NCBI RefSeq assembly: GCF_029906645.1
Contig: NZ_JARYGZ010000001.1
Location: forward strand, 372,001 to 436,000
Direction: 5' to 3'
Origin: Sphingomonas oryzagri
GTDB lineage: Bacteria; Pseudomonadota; Alphaproteobacteria; Sphingomonadales; Sphingomonadaceae
DNA: 64,000 bases
Shown one piece after another: positions 35,398 through 44,269 of this stretch. Numbering within the stretch: position 1 is the first letter of the stretch; each line of letters begins with the position of its first letter. The position numbers and the translations under genes were made by a program. The notes under the pieces were generated by a model. The model was not told the origin of the DNA. It did not search any database and saw only the letters and a program-made list of their open reading frames with translations.

Positions 35398-35993
35398 GCC
35401 TCACCGCCGTCTCGCCCGGCGAGATCGCCACCATCGTCACCTCGCTCCAGATGCTGGAGCGGCCGAAGCCGCGACCGATGGCGCCATCGAACCTCCGCCT
35501 CGATCGCTGGCGCGAGCCGTCGCCCGATCGCTATCGGACCCTGTTCCGTCGCGTCGGCGAACCATGGCTGTGGTTCTCGCGGCTGGTGATGGACGAGGCC
35601 CGGCTGATCGCGATCATCCACGATCCGGCGGTCGAGATCTACGCCGTCACCGACGCACGCGGTATCGAACTGGGGCTGCTGGAGCTGGACTTCCGCGAGG
35701 CGGGTCAGGCCGAGCTGTCCTTCTTCGGCCTCGTCCCGGAACTGACGGGGCAGGGCGAAGGGCGCTGGCTGATGGGGCACGCGCTGGCGCTGTGCTGGCG
35801 CAAGGGCATCGAGCGGGTGTGGGTGCATACCTGCACGCTCGACCATCCCAGGGCGCTCGGCTTCTACCGCGCGCAGGGTTTCGTGCCTTATGGCCGCGCG
35901 GTGGAGACCTTCCCCGATCCGCGCGTCATCGGCGTGCTGCCGGCCGAGGCCGCGCCTCACGTTCCGCTGTTGTCGGCCTCCAGCCGGCGGTAG
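35394..35993 (+). CDS. GNAT family N-acetyltransferase
   Basis: 199 residues from GTG 35394, in a GTGA overlap with the hemF stop; longer in-frame readings would run inside hemF and are unlikely. Acetyl-CoA motif LVPELTGQGEGRWLMGHAL near 118 (consensus Q/RxxGxG/A) and VWVHTCTLDHPRALGFYRAQGF near 142. Substrate unknown. The last 37 bases overlap the end of the convergent membrane protein gene at 35957. Confidence 0.88.
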   Translation: MSLTAVSPGEIATIVTSLQMLERPKPRPMAPSNLRLDRWREPSPDRYRTLFRRVGEPWLWFSRLVMDEARLIAIIHDPAVEIYAVTDARGIELGLLELDFREAGQAELSFFGLVPELTGQGEGRWLMGHALALCWRKGIERVWVHTCTLDHPRALGFYRAQGFVPYGRAVETFPDPRVIGVLPAEAAPHVPLLSASSRR

Positions 35994-36742
35994 AGCAGGG
36001 CAACGAAGACCGTCCAGGTTCCGACCATGCCGGCGACGATGATGCCCATGCAGACGAACGACAGGACGAAGCCGATATTCTGATTGCCGGACAGCGCACC
36101 GACGAGCCGGGTCACCGCGCCGATCGGGATGAGCAGCACGATCAGCGTCACCACCACCGCGAGCAGCATCACGAAGCGGAGCGCCAGCAGGCGGACGTAG
36201 CAGAAGCGAGTCAGTGCGAAGGCGCGCGTCACTGACGCCCAGGACGATTGCGGCCGTTCGGCGACCACCGCCCAGATCGGCATCACGCGCACGAACACCC
36301 AGATCATGAAGGCTACGCCGGCGAGATAGACCAATGTCGAGATCGGCCCGGCGCCGCCCTCCGCCAGATCCGCGAGGGCGAGCGGGATGCTGAGCGCGAC
36401 CTGAAGGCCGACATAGAAGGCCGCCAGGCCCAGGCCCGCCGGTATCCGCCGGATTGCGATCGCGATGCTTTCGCGCACGCTGATATTGGGCGTCAGCACC
36501 AGCGCCGAGACCGCGAGCGAACCCAGCATCGACACGAAGAGGCATGGGATCACCCAGAACATCCACGGCCCCGGCTGCAGCTTACCGGTGATCGCACTGT
36601 CCGCCGGCACCGCGAGCAGCAGCGCGACCATCGGCAGGCCGAAGCCCAGCAGCGACAGCGGCGCCACCAGCGACAGTTCGGCCTTCAGAAATGCCACCGT
36701 CTCTTCCCAGACGGCGCCCAGCGACAGGTTGCTCTTGCTCAT
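35957..36742 (-). CDS. Hypothetical multipass membrane protein
   Basis: 261 residues from ATG 36742. Six or so strongly hydrophobic segments, for example [37 protein letters not shown] and [15 protein letters not shown]. The arrangement resembles membrane proteins of the YciC or glycerophosphodiesterase-associated type, but I cannot assign a family. Divergent from lipB; its 3' end overlaps the convergent GNAT gene by 37 bases. Confidence 0.75.
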   Translation of the reverse strand: MSKSNLSLGAVWEETVAFLKAELSLVAPLSLLGFGLPMVALLLAVPADSAITGKLQPGPWMFWVIPCLFVSMLGSLAVSALVLTPNISVRESIAIAIRRIPAGLGLAAFYVGLQVALSIPLALADLAEGGAGPISTLVYLAGVAFMIWVFVRVMPIWAVVAERPQSSWASVTRAFALTRFCYVRLLALRFVMLLAVVVTLIVLLIPIGAVTRLVGALSGNQNIGFVLSFVCMGIIVAGMVGTWTVFVALLYRRLEADNSGT

Positions 36743-36821
36743 CCTGCGCCCTGTAGCACGGCGGCGCGCGGCGCCAAGCGGCTTGATCGCGCGGGCCTCC
36801 CACGCCATCTGCACATCCGAC

Positions 36822-37493
36822 ATGCTGAGCGACGACATCGAATGGCGGGTTTCCGAAGGCCTGCTCCCTTATCCCGAGACGCTGGCCGAGATGGAGGCGC
36901 GTGCCGCCGCCGTCCGCGAAGGCAGGGCGCGCGAACTGGTCTGGCTGCTCGAGCACCCGCCGCTCTACACGGCGGGCACCAGCGCCGTGGCGGAAGACCT
37001 GATCGTGCCGGATCGCTTTCCGGTCTATCCGGTGGGGCGGGGCGGCAAATATACCTATCACGGCCCCGGCCAGCGCGTCGGCTATCTGGTGCTCGATCTC
37101 GACAGGCGCGGCCGCGACGTACGCTGTTTCGTACACAAGCTCGAAACATGGCTGATCGGCGCGCTTGCCGATCTGGGCGTCGAGGCGTGGATCGCGGAAG
37201 GCCGCGTCGGCGTATGGACCGAGGCGCACGGGCGGGAGGCCAAGATCGGCGCGATCGGCGTACGCGTGCGGCGCTGGGTCACTTTGCACGGCTTCTCGGT
37301 GAACATCGCGCCCGACCTTTCGCACTTCGGCGGCATCGTGCCGTGCGGCCTGCCGGACTATCCGGTGACCAGCCTCGCCGATCTCGGAAAGGTTGCCGGG
37401 GTGAAACAGTTTGACGCTGCGCTGCGATCCGGGTTTGAAGCCTTCCTGTCCGGCCTTGGTGGCGCCTGTGCGTCGCCTGGGGCCGACGCCTGA
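36822..37493 (+). CDS. lipB: Lipoyl(octanoyl) transferase
   Basis: 223 residues from ATG 36822. Conserved [20 protein letters not shown] near 69, the catalytic Lys in [10 protein letters not shown] near 145 and the catalytic Cys in [15 protein letters not shown] near 182. It moves octanoate from ACP to apo-lipoyl domains, so it would serve the lipoyl protein at the left end of this window as well as other dehydrogenases. Directly followed by four tandem 15-base repeats. Confidence 0.95.
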   Translation: MLSDDIEWRVSEGLLPYPETLAEMEARAAAVREGRARELVWLLEHPPLYTAGTSAVAEDLIVPDRFPVYPVGRGGKYTYHGPGQRVGYLVLDLDRRGRDVRCFVHKLETWLIGALADLGVEAWIAEGRVGVWTEAHGREAKIGAIGVRVRRWVTLHGFSVNIAPDLSHFGGIVPCGLPDYPVTSLADLGKVAGVKQFDAALRSGFEAFLSGLGGACASPGADA

Positions 37494-37552
37494 TTTTACC
37501 CGGCAACATTTTACCCGGCAACATTTTACCCGGCAACATTTTACCCGGCAAC
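37493..37552 (+). repeat. Four perfect tandem 15-bp repeats
   Basis: ATTTTACCCGGCAAC is repeated four times head to tail, starting on the last base of the lipB stop codon. The unit is AT-richer than the surroundings. It may vary in copy number by slippage. Lies 21 bases before the start of the small lipoprotein gene, so it also sits in that gene's leader. Confidence 0.95.
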
Positions 37553-37573
37553 CGAACCGCAGGAACCGAACCG

Positions 37574-37819
37574 ATGCGCACCCTCTCCAAGATCGCCACC
37601 TCCACTGTCGTCATCGCCGGCGCGCTGCTGGTCGCCGCCTGCGGTCACAGCGACAACACCGCCGCCACCGACACGAACATGACCAACATGGACACGATGG
37701 ACAGCTCGGCCGGCATGACCAACGACGCGAGCGCGCTCGATGCGACCGCCAACGACGCGACCGCGCCGGCGGATGCCAATGCCGCCGCGCCGGCGGAGAA
37801 TGCCTCCAACGCCATGTAA
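37574..37819 (+). CDS. Small putative lipoprotein
   Basis: 81 residues. Signal peptide with a lipobox LVAAC (Cys near residue 23), then a low-complexity tail of Asn, Ala, Thr, Asp and Met with no folded domain visible. Many sphingomonad genomes have such proteins; function unknown. The promoter region carries tandem repeats, and a hairpin terminator follows. Confidence 0.75.
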   Translation: MRTLSKIATSTVVIAGALLVAACGHSDNTAATDTNMTNMDTMDSSAGMTNDASALDATANDATAPADANAAAPAENASNAM

Positions 37820-37846
37820 CACGCACGCCGATGCGTGCCGATTTGC

Positions 37847-37874
37847 GGGGCCGACCGGTTCGCCGGTTGGCCCC
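37847..37874. terminator. Hairpin terminator after small lipoprotein gene
   Basis: GGGGCCGACCGG/CCGGTTGGCCCC (12 pairs, one G-T) with a TTCG loop, followed by GTTTCGC. A smaller stem GCACGC/GCGTGC at 37823-37838 precedes it. Confidence 0.7.
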
Positions 37875-38040
37875 GTTTCGCATCCGCAACGTGGTTTTCC
37901 ACAGTTTTGCGTCGCCTGCTGCGCAGCATTGGCGGAACATCTTGCGGGCGATCCGCGATTGGTTAAGGCTGCATGCAGGTGAAAGGCGCACTGATGGCAT
38001 GCAGCGCGCGGCCCGATGGGCATGTCGGAGAGGTTGATTG

Positions 38041-38721
38041 ATGAAGCTCGCTTCGCGCCGTGTTTCGGCGGCGCTGCTCTGCATGGCGGGGATGCTTTCC
38101 ACCTCCGCATCGGCCCAGCTCTATTGGGAATCGCCCGATTTTCGCGGTGCGCCGGTGACCGGTGCCGAACCCGGCATCGTCATCCCGCTGCCCGGTGCCA
38201 CGCCGCAGGAGGTGAATGCCGAGCTGGTGTGGACGCTGCGCGCCGGTCTCAACTTCGCCGCTCTCCAGTGCCAGTTCGCGCCGTCGCTGATGGTGGTCGC
38301 CAACTACAACCAGTTGCTGGTCCACCACAGCAAGGAACTGGCCAGCGACTACAAGATCCTCCAGGGCTATTTCAAGCGGACGGCGGGCAAGAAGGCGCCG
38401 CAGAACGCGATCAACGCGGCGTTCGACAGCTTCAATACCCGCTCCTACAGCAGCTTCTCCACGGTCTATGCACAGCGCGGCTTCTGCCAGACGGCCTCGC
38501 GCATCGGTCAGGCCGCGCTGATGGAGCCGAAGGGGTCGCTGCAGGTCACCGCGCACAACCGCCTCCGCGAGCTGCGCAACAGCCTGAAGCCCGCCGGCGA
38601 CATCGACAATCACTATGCCGCGCCGGTGCTGCTCAGCGTCGGGCCGCAGGTGCCGGCCTTCCCGCCGCAATGCTTCGACAAGAAGGGCGAACTCAAGAAG
38701 AAGTGCATGGGCAAGGACTGA
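38041..38721 (+). CDS. Hypothetical exported protein
   Basis: 226 residues. Signal peptide through MLSTSASA. The mature part begins with QLYWESPDFRGAPVTGAEPG, then a helical region with FAALQCQFAPSLMVVANYN, and four Cys spread as two likely pairs (QCQF and FCQTAS, PQCFDK and KKCMGK). No family recognised, although proteins of this style recur in sphingomonads. ATG 38041 has GGAGAGG nine bases ahead. Confidence 0.75.
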   Translation: MKLASRRVSAALLCMAGMLSTSASAQLYWESPDFRGAPVTGAEPGIVIPLPGATPQEVNAELVWTLRAGLNFAALQCQFAPSLMVVANYNQLLVHHSKELASDYKILQGYFKRTAGKKAPQNAINAAFDSFNTRSYSSFSTVYAQRGFCQTASRIGQAALMEPKGSLQVTAHNRLRELRNSLKPAGDIDNHYAAPVLLSVGPQVPAFPPQCFDKKGELKKKCMGKD

Positions 38722-38729
38722 TGCTGGCC

Positions 38730-38761
38730 CAGGCCCGAAACGGTCTTTCCTTTCGGGCCTG
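38730..38761. terminator. Hairpin after hypothetical exported gene
   Basis: Perfect 11-base-pair stem CAGGCCCGAAA/TTTCGGGCCTG around a 10-base loop. No T-run follows, so it may be a weak terminator or an RNA end-stabiliser ahead of apt. Confidence 0.5.
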
Positions 38762-38780
38762 ACCCTGCGAGGAGGCGCGC

Positions 38781-39320
38781 ATGACGCAAGCGAACGCCGA
38801 TCTCGCCCAGCTTATCCGCACGATTCCGGACTTTCCCAAGCCCGGTATCCAGTTCCGCGACATCACGACGCTGCTGCTCGATGCCAAGGGCTTCCATGCC
38901 TCGATCGAGCGGCTCGCGGCGTCGGCGCCCGACGATTTCGACCTGATCACGGGAATCGAGGCGCGGGGCTTCATCTTCTCGTCCGCCATGGCGACGCAGA
39001 CGGCCAAGGGCCTCGTGCTCATCCGCAAGGACGGCAAGCTGCCCGGTGCCACGATCGGGGTGGACTATGCGCTGGAATACGGCACCGACCGGGTCGTGAT
39101 GCACGAGGATGCCTGCGTGCCTGGCCAGAAGGTGCTGCTGGTCGACGATCTGATTGCCACCGGCGGCACCGCGCTCGCCGCCGTCCGCCTGCTCCGTCAG
39201 GCCGGCGCCGAGGTGGTCGGCGCGAGCTTCGTCATCGACCTGCCGGACCTCGGCGGCGCCGACAAGCTGCGCGCGGCCGGTGTGCCGGTGACGACGCTGG
39301 TCGCGTTCGAGGGCGATTGA
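38781..39320 (+). CDS. apt: Adenine phosphoribosyltransferase
   Basis: 179 residues. PRPP-binding signature VLLVDDLIATGGTALAAVR near 120-138 and the APRT features IPDFPKPGIQFRDITTLL near the N-terminus and GIEARGFIFS near 60. It salvages adenine to AMP in the cytoplasm. Strong ribosome site (GAGGAGG). Convergent with the serine hydrolase gene that follows. Confidence 0.96.
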   Translation: MTQANADLAQLIRTIPDFPKPGIQFRDITTLLLDAKGFHASIERLAASAPDDFDLITGIEARGFIFSSAMATQTAKGLVLIRKDGKLPGATIGVDYALEYGTDRVVMHEDACVPGQKVLLVDDLIATGGTALAAVRLLRQAGAEVVGASFVIDLPDLGGADKLRAAGVPVTTLVAFEGD

Positions 39321-39332
39321 GAGGCGGGCGGA

Positions 39333-40862
39333 TCATCCCCTGCTCGCTGCGGGCGGCACTGGTCCTGTGCGCGTCACCTTCATCGGCGGGCCGCCATCGA
39401 CGAAGGTGAAGCTCGAAAAGTCCGCCGCGAATTCGACCGTGATGCCGAGTGATTCGGATCGAAAGCGCGTGGGTGAGAGCGCGATCAGATGTTCGGCAGC
39501 GGAAGCGGGTGCACCGACGAACCGCGCGAACAATCCCTCCGGGCGTGCCTCGATGTCGATGTTGAGGCCGCTCCCCTGAAAACGTCCTGCCGCCTTGGAT
39601 AGTTCTGCGAGCGGAAGCGTCTTTTCCTCGGTTGCTGGCAGCGCGATGTCCGGCCAGCCATAATCGGTCGCCACGGCGCGCACCACTTCGTTGATCAGCC
39701 GCCGGCCGTCGCCGCCATTGGTCAGCACGGCGATGCCTTCTCCCTTGGCGACATAGGCGGCCATGAAGGATTCGAAGCCCGGATTCACGCCATCATGGCC
39801 GAAGCGCGGGACACCATCCCGATAGAGCGCCAGCCCGAGGCCCCAATTGTCCTTGACCGGCGTCATCATCAGCCGCGTCATCGCCGGCGAAAGGCGGTGC
39901 CCTTTCCGGCCCGCGGCGGAAGCCTGCAGGTCGATCAGCAGGCGGGCAAGGTCGGTGGCGCTCGTCCACAAACCCGCGGCCGCGAGTTGGGGGGTGACGA
40001 CATAGTCGCCCGGGATCGGTTTTCCGCCAGCCGAACCGAAGGCCATGTCGGCCCGGATCCTCGGCGAAGGCGGCATGGCGAAGGCGCTGCGCGTCATGCC
40101 GAGCGGGCCGAGTACCTCGCGTTGCGTGAGGTCGGCGAAGGACATTCCGGTCACGTCGGACAGCGCGAGCTGCACGACCATGTACCCGCCGCCGGAATAT
40201 TCGAACTGCGCGCCGGCCGGCAGAATGCTGCGAACCGGCGGGCTGTTGGCGGGCGGCAGACCATCCAGAATCTGGACGGTCGTGGGAAGGGGCGCACCGG
40301 GCATGAATCCCTGATCGAAGCCATGGACGCCCAGCCCGGCGGTGTGGCTCAGCAATTGACGCAGGGTCACGCCGTTGGGTGCCAGTTTCTCGTCCTTCGG
40401 CAGCTGCCAGGAACGGAGTGCGTCGTTGATGTTGCGATCCAGCCCGATCCTGCCCTGCTCGACCAGGCGCAACGCCGTCATCGCCGTCACGACCTTGCTG
40501 ATCGATGCTGCCTGGAAGGCGGTGTCCGGGGTGACCGGCGTGCAGCTCTCGAGATCGCGAACGCCCCAGCCGCGCGCCCAAGCGATCTTCCCGTTATGGA
40601 TCACCGCGACGCTGATCCCCGGCACGTCGTACCTGCGCATCCGATCGACGAGGCTGAACGGCCTGTCGCCCGGCTTGACGACCGGAGGTCGCAGATGGGC
40701 CTCGACATAGCGGGTGTGGGCGTTGCTGGGACCGCCCCTGGCCTCAATGGGGACCGGACAGCGACCGGGTTCGGAGAAGGCCGGCGTGGCGAGCGCACCA
40801 GCGATCGTGAGACCGGCGTTCAAAAGAAAAGCGCGTTTCGGGAAGCGTCGATTCTCTGTCAT
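39333..40862 (-). CDS. Serine hydrolase, beta-lactamase class C family
   Basis: 509 residues. Signal peptide near the N-terminus (AGLTIAGALATPAFS). Nucleophile motif SISKV (SxxK) near 137, YSGGG as the Tyr-x-Asn/Gly motif, and FGHDGVNPGF in place of KTG, as in esterase/peptidase members of the family. The last ~120 residues form an extra beta-rich domain. Active in the periplasm; probably an esterase or D-amino acid peptidase rather than an antibiotic-destroying enzyme. The promoter ends right at the start codon (see 40870). Confidence 0.88.
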   Translation of the reverse strand: MTENRRFPKRAFLLNAGLTIAGALATPAFSEPGRCPVPIEARGGPSNAHTRYVEAHLRPPVVKPGDRPFSLVDRMRRYDVPGISVAVIHNGKIAWARGWGVRDLESCTPVTPDTAFQAASISKVVTAMTALRLVEQGRIGLDRNINDALRSWQLPKDEKLAPNGVTLRQLLSHTAGLGVHGFDQGFMPGAPLPTTVQILDGLPPANSPPVRSILPAGAQFEYSGGGYMVVQLALSDVTGMSFADLTQREVLGPLGMTRSAFAMPPSPRIRADMAFGSAGGKPIPGDYVVTPQLAAAGLWTSATDLARLLIDLQASAAGRKGHRLSPAMTRLMMTPVKDNWGLGLALYRDGVPRFGHDGVNPGFESFMAAYVAKGEGIAVLTNGGDGRRLINEVVRAVATDYGWPDIALPATEEKTLPLAELSKAAGRFQGSGLNIDIEARPEGLFARFVGAPASAAEHLIALSPTRFRSESLGITVEFAADFSSFTFVDGGPPMKVTRTGPVPPAASRG

Positions 40863-40869
40863 TCCAGAA

Positions 40870-40897
40870 AAGTTACATATGTAGAATTATTGGTCAA
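40870..40897 (-). promoter_or_regulatory. Candidate promoter with overlapping palindrome
   Basis: Reading the minus strand, TTGACC (40897-40892) and TAACTT (40875-40870) are 16 bases apart, a good -35/-10 pair. Only seven bases separate the -10 from the ATG at 40862, and no ribosome site is seen, so the transcript may be leaderless. The perfect palindrome TACATATGTA (40874-40883) overlaps the -10, as an operator would. Confidence 0.5.
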
Positions 40898-41050
40898 ACT
40901 CTTTTCGGGTGCGCCTTGCTATGTAGGATTTCGTCTGACACGCCCGGACCAACTCGCCTCTGGGCGACCGCTCTTTCTCAGCGTCGATTTCACTTCGCAC
41001 GTGTAGCCTTTGTCGCTTTTCGCGCGAATTCCGCCCCTCGAAGCTCGTTC

Positions 41051-41503
41051 TCACGCCGATCGCCGCCGGTACAGCACGATCGGCTCGAAGCGCATCACGG
41101 GATCGCCGTGCTGGTCGAACACCGTCGTGCGGTTGCGGATCGAACCCATTTCCGGGCGGCTGGACGAGGGGCGCGTCTCGATCACCTCGGTCTCGACGCT
41201 GAGCACGTCGCCCGGCTTCACCGGTTTCAGCCAGCGCAGATTGTCGATGCCGACCGCGCCGAGCGATCCGCTGCCGTCGTCATCCTTGCCCTGTTCGGCC
41301 ACGACCATCGCCATCGTCATCGCGGCGGTGTGCCAGCCGCTGGCGGAAAGCGAACCGAAATGGGTGGCGGCGGCGCCATCGTCCGACAGGTGGAAGGGCT
41401 GCGGATCCCAGCGCCGGGCGAAATCCAGCACCTCGTCGCGGGTGACCTCGTAGTGACCGAAGCGGTGGCGGTCGCCGACCTTGAAATCCTCGAACCAGGG
41501 CAT
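41051..41503 (-). CDS. MaoC-family dehydratase
   Basis: 150 residues from ATG 41503 (the frame extends to 41551 but the added residues are not family-like). Hot-dog fold signature WDPQPFHLSDDGAAATHFG near 35-53 with the catalytic Asp/His in the usual hydratase segment, then GSLSASGWHTAAMTM. It would add water to or remove water from an acyl-CoA. No fatty-acid operon is adjacent, so the pathway is unknown. Confidence 0.9.
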   Translation of the reverse strand: MPWFEDFKVGDRHRFGHYEVTRDEVLDFARRWDPQPFHLSDDGAAATHFGSLSASGWHTAAMTMAMVVAEQGKDDDGSGSLGAVGIDNLRWLKPVKPGDVLSVETEVIETRPSSSRPEMGSIRNRTTVFDQHGDPVMRFEPIVLYRRRSA

Positions 41504-41619
41504 CGCATCCTCCTTTTCGACGATGCGTACCAGATCGCAACGGGTTGCCAAGCCGGGAACCGCAGCGCGGGCTGGCCGGTTGATGCCGCCGATGCGGGCC
41601 GGAAAGAGGAGTTGAGGGA

Positions 41620-41868
41620 ATGACCGACTATCGCACCAACGATGCCGAACGCGGCACTCACACCACCATCATCGAGCGTCGCGGCGGCGGCGGGACGATC
41701 ATCCTCGCCATCGTGCTGCTGGCGGCCGTGGTGGTGGGTGCCTGGTATCTGTTCACCGTCGCGCCTGCGCAGAGCGCCAAGGACAAGGCGATCACCGGCG
41801 CGGCGACCAGCGTCAGCCATGCCGCCGACAAGGTGGGCGACGCGGCGAGCGGCGGCTCGTCCAACTAA
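41620..41868 (+). CDS. Small single-span membrane protein
   Basis: 82 residues. A single membrane helix IILAIVLLAAVVVGAWYLF near 27-45 with a polar N-terminus and an Ala/Ser/Lys-rich tail predicted to be helical. Function unknown; ribosome site GAGTTGAGGG nearby. Convergent with ychF, with a hairpin between. Confidence 0.65.
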   Translation: MTDYRTNDAERGTHTTIIERRGGGGTIILAIVLLAAVVVGAWYLFTVAPAQSAKDKAITGAATSVSHAADKVGDAASGGSSN

Positions 41869-41874
41869 GCAAGG

Positions 41875-41899
41875 CGGGGCGGCCGCAAGGGCCGCCCCG
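41875..41899. terminator. Hairpin between small membrane gene and ychF
   Basis: CGGGGCGGCC and GGCCGCCCCG form a 10-base-pair stem with loop GCAAG between convergent genes; probably terminates both. Confidence 0.65.
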
Positions 41900-41903
41900 T
41901 ACC

Positions 41904-43001
41904 TTATACGTTGAAGCGGAACAGCATCACATCGCCGTCGTGGACGACGTAGTCCTTGCCTTCCGAACGCAGCTTGCCGGCGTCCCGCGCGCCGGTTTCG
42001 CCGTTACAGGCGACATAATCGTCATAGGCGATCGTCTCGGCACGGATGAAGCCGCGCTCGAAGTCCGAGTGGATCACACCGGCCGCCTGCGGTGCCTTGC
42101 TGCCCTTCGCCAGCGTCCAGGCGCGGGTTTCCTTGGGGCCGCAGGTGAAGAAGGTGATCAGGTCGAGCAGCGCGTAGCCGGCGCGTATCACACGGGCGAG
42201 GCCGGTCTCGGTGAGGCCGAGGTCGGAGAGGAACTCGGCACGATCCTCGATCGCCATGGTGGCGATCTCGGCCTCGATCGCGGCGGAGACGACCACCGCC
42301 TGCGCGCCCTCGGCCTTGGCCTTCTCGAATACGCGAGCGGACAGCGCGTTGCCGTCCGCCGCCGCGCCTTCGTCCACGTTGCAGACGTAGAGGACGGGCT
42401 TGCCGGTGAGCAGCTGCGCCTGATCGAAGATGCGGGCGTCTTCCGGATCGGACGGGCGGCCGAGGCGGGCGGGCTTGCCGTCGCGCAGCAGGTCCAGCAC
42501 CGGCTGGAGCACGGCGGCCTGCGCCTTTGCTTCCTTGTCGCCCGACTGGCTCTTCTTGGCGAGCGCCGGGACCCGCCGCTCTAGACTGTCGAGATCGGAG
42601 AGCATCAGCTCGGTCTCCACCGTCTCCGCGTCGGCGATCGGATCGACCTTGCCCTCGACGTGGGTCACCTCGCCCTCGAAGCAGCGCAGGACATGGATGA
42701 TCGCATCCACCTCGCGGATGTTGGCGAGGAACTGGTTGCCGAGGCCTTCGCCCTTCGACGCGCCGCGCACCAGCCCGGCGATGTCGACGAAGCCGAGCTG
42801 GGTCTCGATTATCTTGGCCGATCCGGCGATCTTCGCCAGATTGTCGGCGCGCGGATCGGGCACGGCGACGTTGCCGACGTTCGGCTCGATCGTGCAGAAG
42901 GGATAGTTGGCGGCCTGCGCGGCGGCCGTCTCGGTGAGCGCGTTGAAGAGGGTCGATTTGCCGACGTTCGGCAGGCCGACGATGCCGCAGCGGAAGCCCA
43001 T
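41904..43001 (-). CDS. ychF: YchF-family ATPase/GTPase
   Basis: 365 residues from ATG 43001. G1 GLPNVGKSTLFNAL, switch region with FVDIAGLVRGASKGEGLGN, and a C-terminal TGS domain containing DFERGFIRAE. In this family the NKxD motif is changed (here NVDE), giving ATP preference. It interacts with ribosomes and participates in stress responses. Likely transcribed alone; divergent from tonB. Confidence 0.96.
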   Translation of the reverse strand: MGFRCGIVGLPNVGKSTLFNALTETAAAQAANYPFCTIEPNVGNVAVPDPRADNLAKIAGSAKIIETQLGFVDIAGLVRGASKGEGLGNQFLANIREVDAIIHVLRCFEGEVTHVEGKVDPIADAETVETELMLSDLDSLERRVPALAKKSQSGDKEAKAQAAVLQPVLDLLRDGKPARLGRPSDPEDARIFDQAQLLTGKPVLYVCNVDEGAAADGNALSARVFEKAKAEGAQAVVVSAAIEAEIATMAIEDRAEFLSDLGLTETGLARVIRAGYALLDLITFFTCGPKETRAWTLAKGSKAPQAAGVIHSDFERGFIRAETIAYDDYVACNGETGARDAGKLRSEGKDYVVHDGDVMLFRFNV

Positions 43002-43105
43002 GGTATGCGTGAACCTTGTGTCTGGAAAGGGCGTGACGCCCATCGTTGCGCGGCAGATAGCGGCTGTCGCACGGATATGCCAGCCGCATGGGGCGTTGCT
43101 GCCGC

Positions 43106-43843
43106 ATGAGCTTCGTTACCGAAACGCACAGGCGGGATCAGATGTGGTCGGCGGGCGGCGCGGCGCTGATCGTCGCGCTGCTTGGCTACGGGCTGGTATC
43201 CGGCCTCACCGTATCGCCGTTCACCCGCGTCGAGCAGGCGCTGGCGCTGGTGGATATCACGACGCCGCCCCCGCCGCCCAAGCCCAAGGAGGAGGTGAAG
43301 GTCGTCCACCATGTCGCCGAGAAGGCGAAGGGCAGGCCGTCTCCCCCCAATCTGAAGAACAAGGCGACGCCGATCTTGGCGCCGCCTCCGCCGGTCGTCC
43401 CGATGAAGCCGACGGTGATCGCCGCGCCCAAACCCAACGTCGGCATGGCGGCGCAGACCGGCGCGTCGGATCGGGCCGGGCCGGGGCAGGGCGCCGGCGG
43501 GGAGGGCAATGGCTATGGCGGCGGAGGGGACGGTGATGGTGGCGATACCGCGCCCGAACCGATCCGCGATCTGCTCAAGATCAGCTGGCTGCCGATGGAG
43601 GTGCGTCAGATGGTCAATGAGACGATGCAGATCGTCTACGTCCGCTACAGCGTGGAAACCGATGGGAGGATCGGCTCCTGTCAGGTGACGCGGTCGAGCG
43701 GCAATCGTGCTCTGGATGCCGCGACCTGTGCCGCGATCCAGCAGCATTTCAAATATCGTCCCGCGCGGGATCCGGACGGCCAGCCCTTCCGGGCCTATGT
43801 CGTCACCAGCGAGGGATGGCAAATGGACCGCGACGACCCATGA
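43106..43843 (+). CDS. TonB family energy-transducing protein
   Basis: 245 residues from ATG 43106. One N-terminal membrane helix (AALIVALLGYGLVSG), a Pro/Lys-rich periplasmic spacer (PPPPPKPKEEVK and PPPPVVPMKP), a Gly-rich stretch, and the TonB C-terminal domain with VYVRYSVETDGRIGSCQV and SSGNRALDAATCAAIQQHF. It transmits energy to outer-membrane receptors; this genome encodes several such receptors in this window. ExbB/ExbD are not adjacent. Confidence 0.9.
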   Translation: MSFVTETHRRDQMWSAGGAALIVALLGYGLVSGLTVSPFTRVEQALALVDITTPPPPPKPKEEVKVVHHVAEKAKGRPSPPNLKNKATPILAPPPPVVPMKPTVIAAPKPNVGMAAQTGASDRAGPGQGAGGEGNGYGGGGDGDGGDTAPEPIRDLLKISWLPMEVRQMVNETMQIVYVRYSVETDGRIGSCQVTRSSGNRALDAATCAAIQQHFKYRPARDPDGQPFRAYVVTSEGWQMDRDDP

Positions 43844-43891
43844 GGTCGCCGCGGCCCGGACCCTGAAATCAGGTTGTTGAATCAGATTATA

Positions 43892-44200
43892 TCAGCAGCC
43901 GTTGCGGCGGTTCTGCGCGGCGTCGTGCTTCTTGTCGAGGTGGCGACCGAGCAGGGCGCCACCGACGCCACCGGCCACCGTGCCGAGCGTGCCACCACCG
44001 AGCGCGTTGCCGACCAGCGCGCCGCCCGCGCCGCCGGCGATCAGGCCGGTAGTGCCGCTGCTCTTCTTGCAGCGATAATGATAGCGGCCGTCTCGGCCAT
44101 TATAATCGCTGTAATGGTGACGGGCCATCGCCGGCGCAGGGATCGCGACCGGGGTGGCGACGACGGCCGCCATCGCGGCCAGGATGAACTTGCGAGACAT
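43892..44200 (-). CDS. Glycine-zipper membrane-associated protein
   Basis: 102 residues. Signal peptide (AAVVATPVAIPAPAMA), then a glycine-zipper repeat LIAGGAGGALVGNALGGGTLG followed by GGVGGALLGRHLDKKH. Such 2TM glycine-zipper domains insert in the envelope (SlyB/RcnB/osmotic-stress style). Ends with a Cys. Single gene, good ribosome site (AGGAGG) before ATG 44200. Confidence 0.88.
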   Translation of the reverse strand: MSRKFILAAMAAVVATPVAIPAPAMARHHYSDYNGRDGRYHYRCKKSSGTTGLIAGGAGGALVGNALGGGTLGTVAGGVGGALLGRHLDKKHDAAQNRRNGC

Positions 44201-44269
44201 GACGGATCCTCCTTCGTTGCGACCTGACCAACGAAGAAAATCGGCAAGGGTTGCTCTCTGAACAGCCGT

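Noticed and set aside
37493-37552. CRISPR array as an explanation for the 15-bp repeats.
   Set aside because: The units are head to tail with no spacers, and no cas genes are present.
39333-40862. Antibiotic resistance role for the class C beta-lactamase-like protein.
   Set aside because: The KTG triad is replaced (HDG) and the long C-terminal domain is typical of esterase-type relatives.
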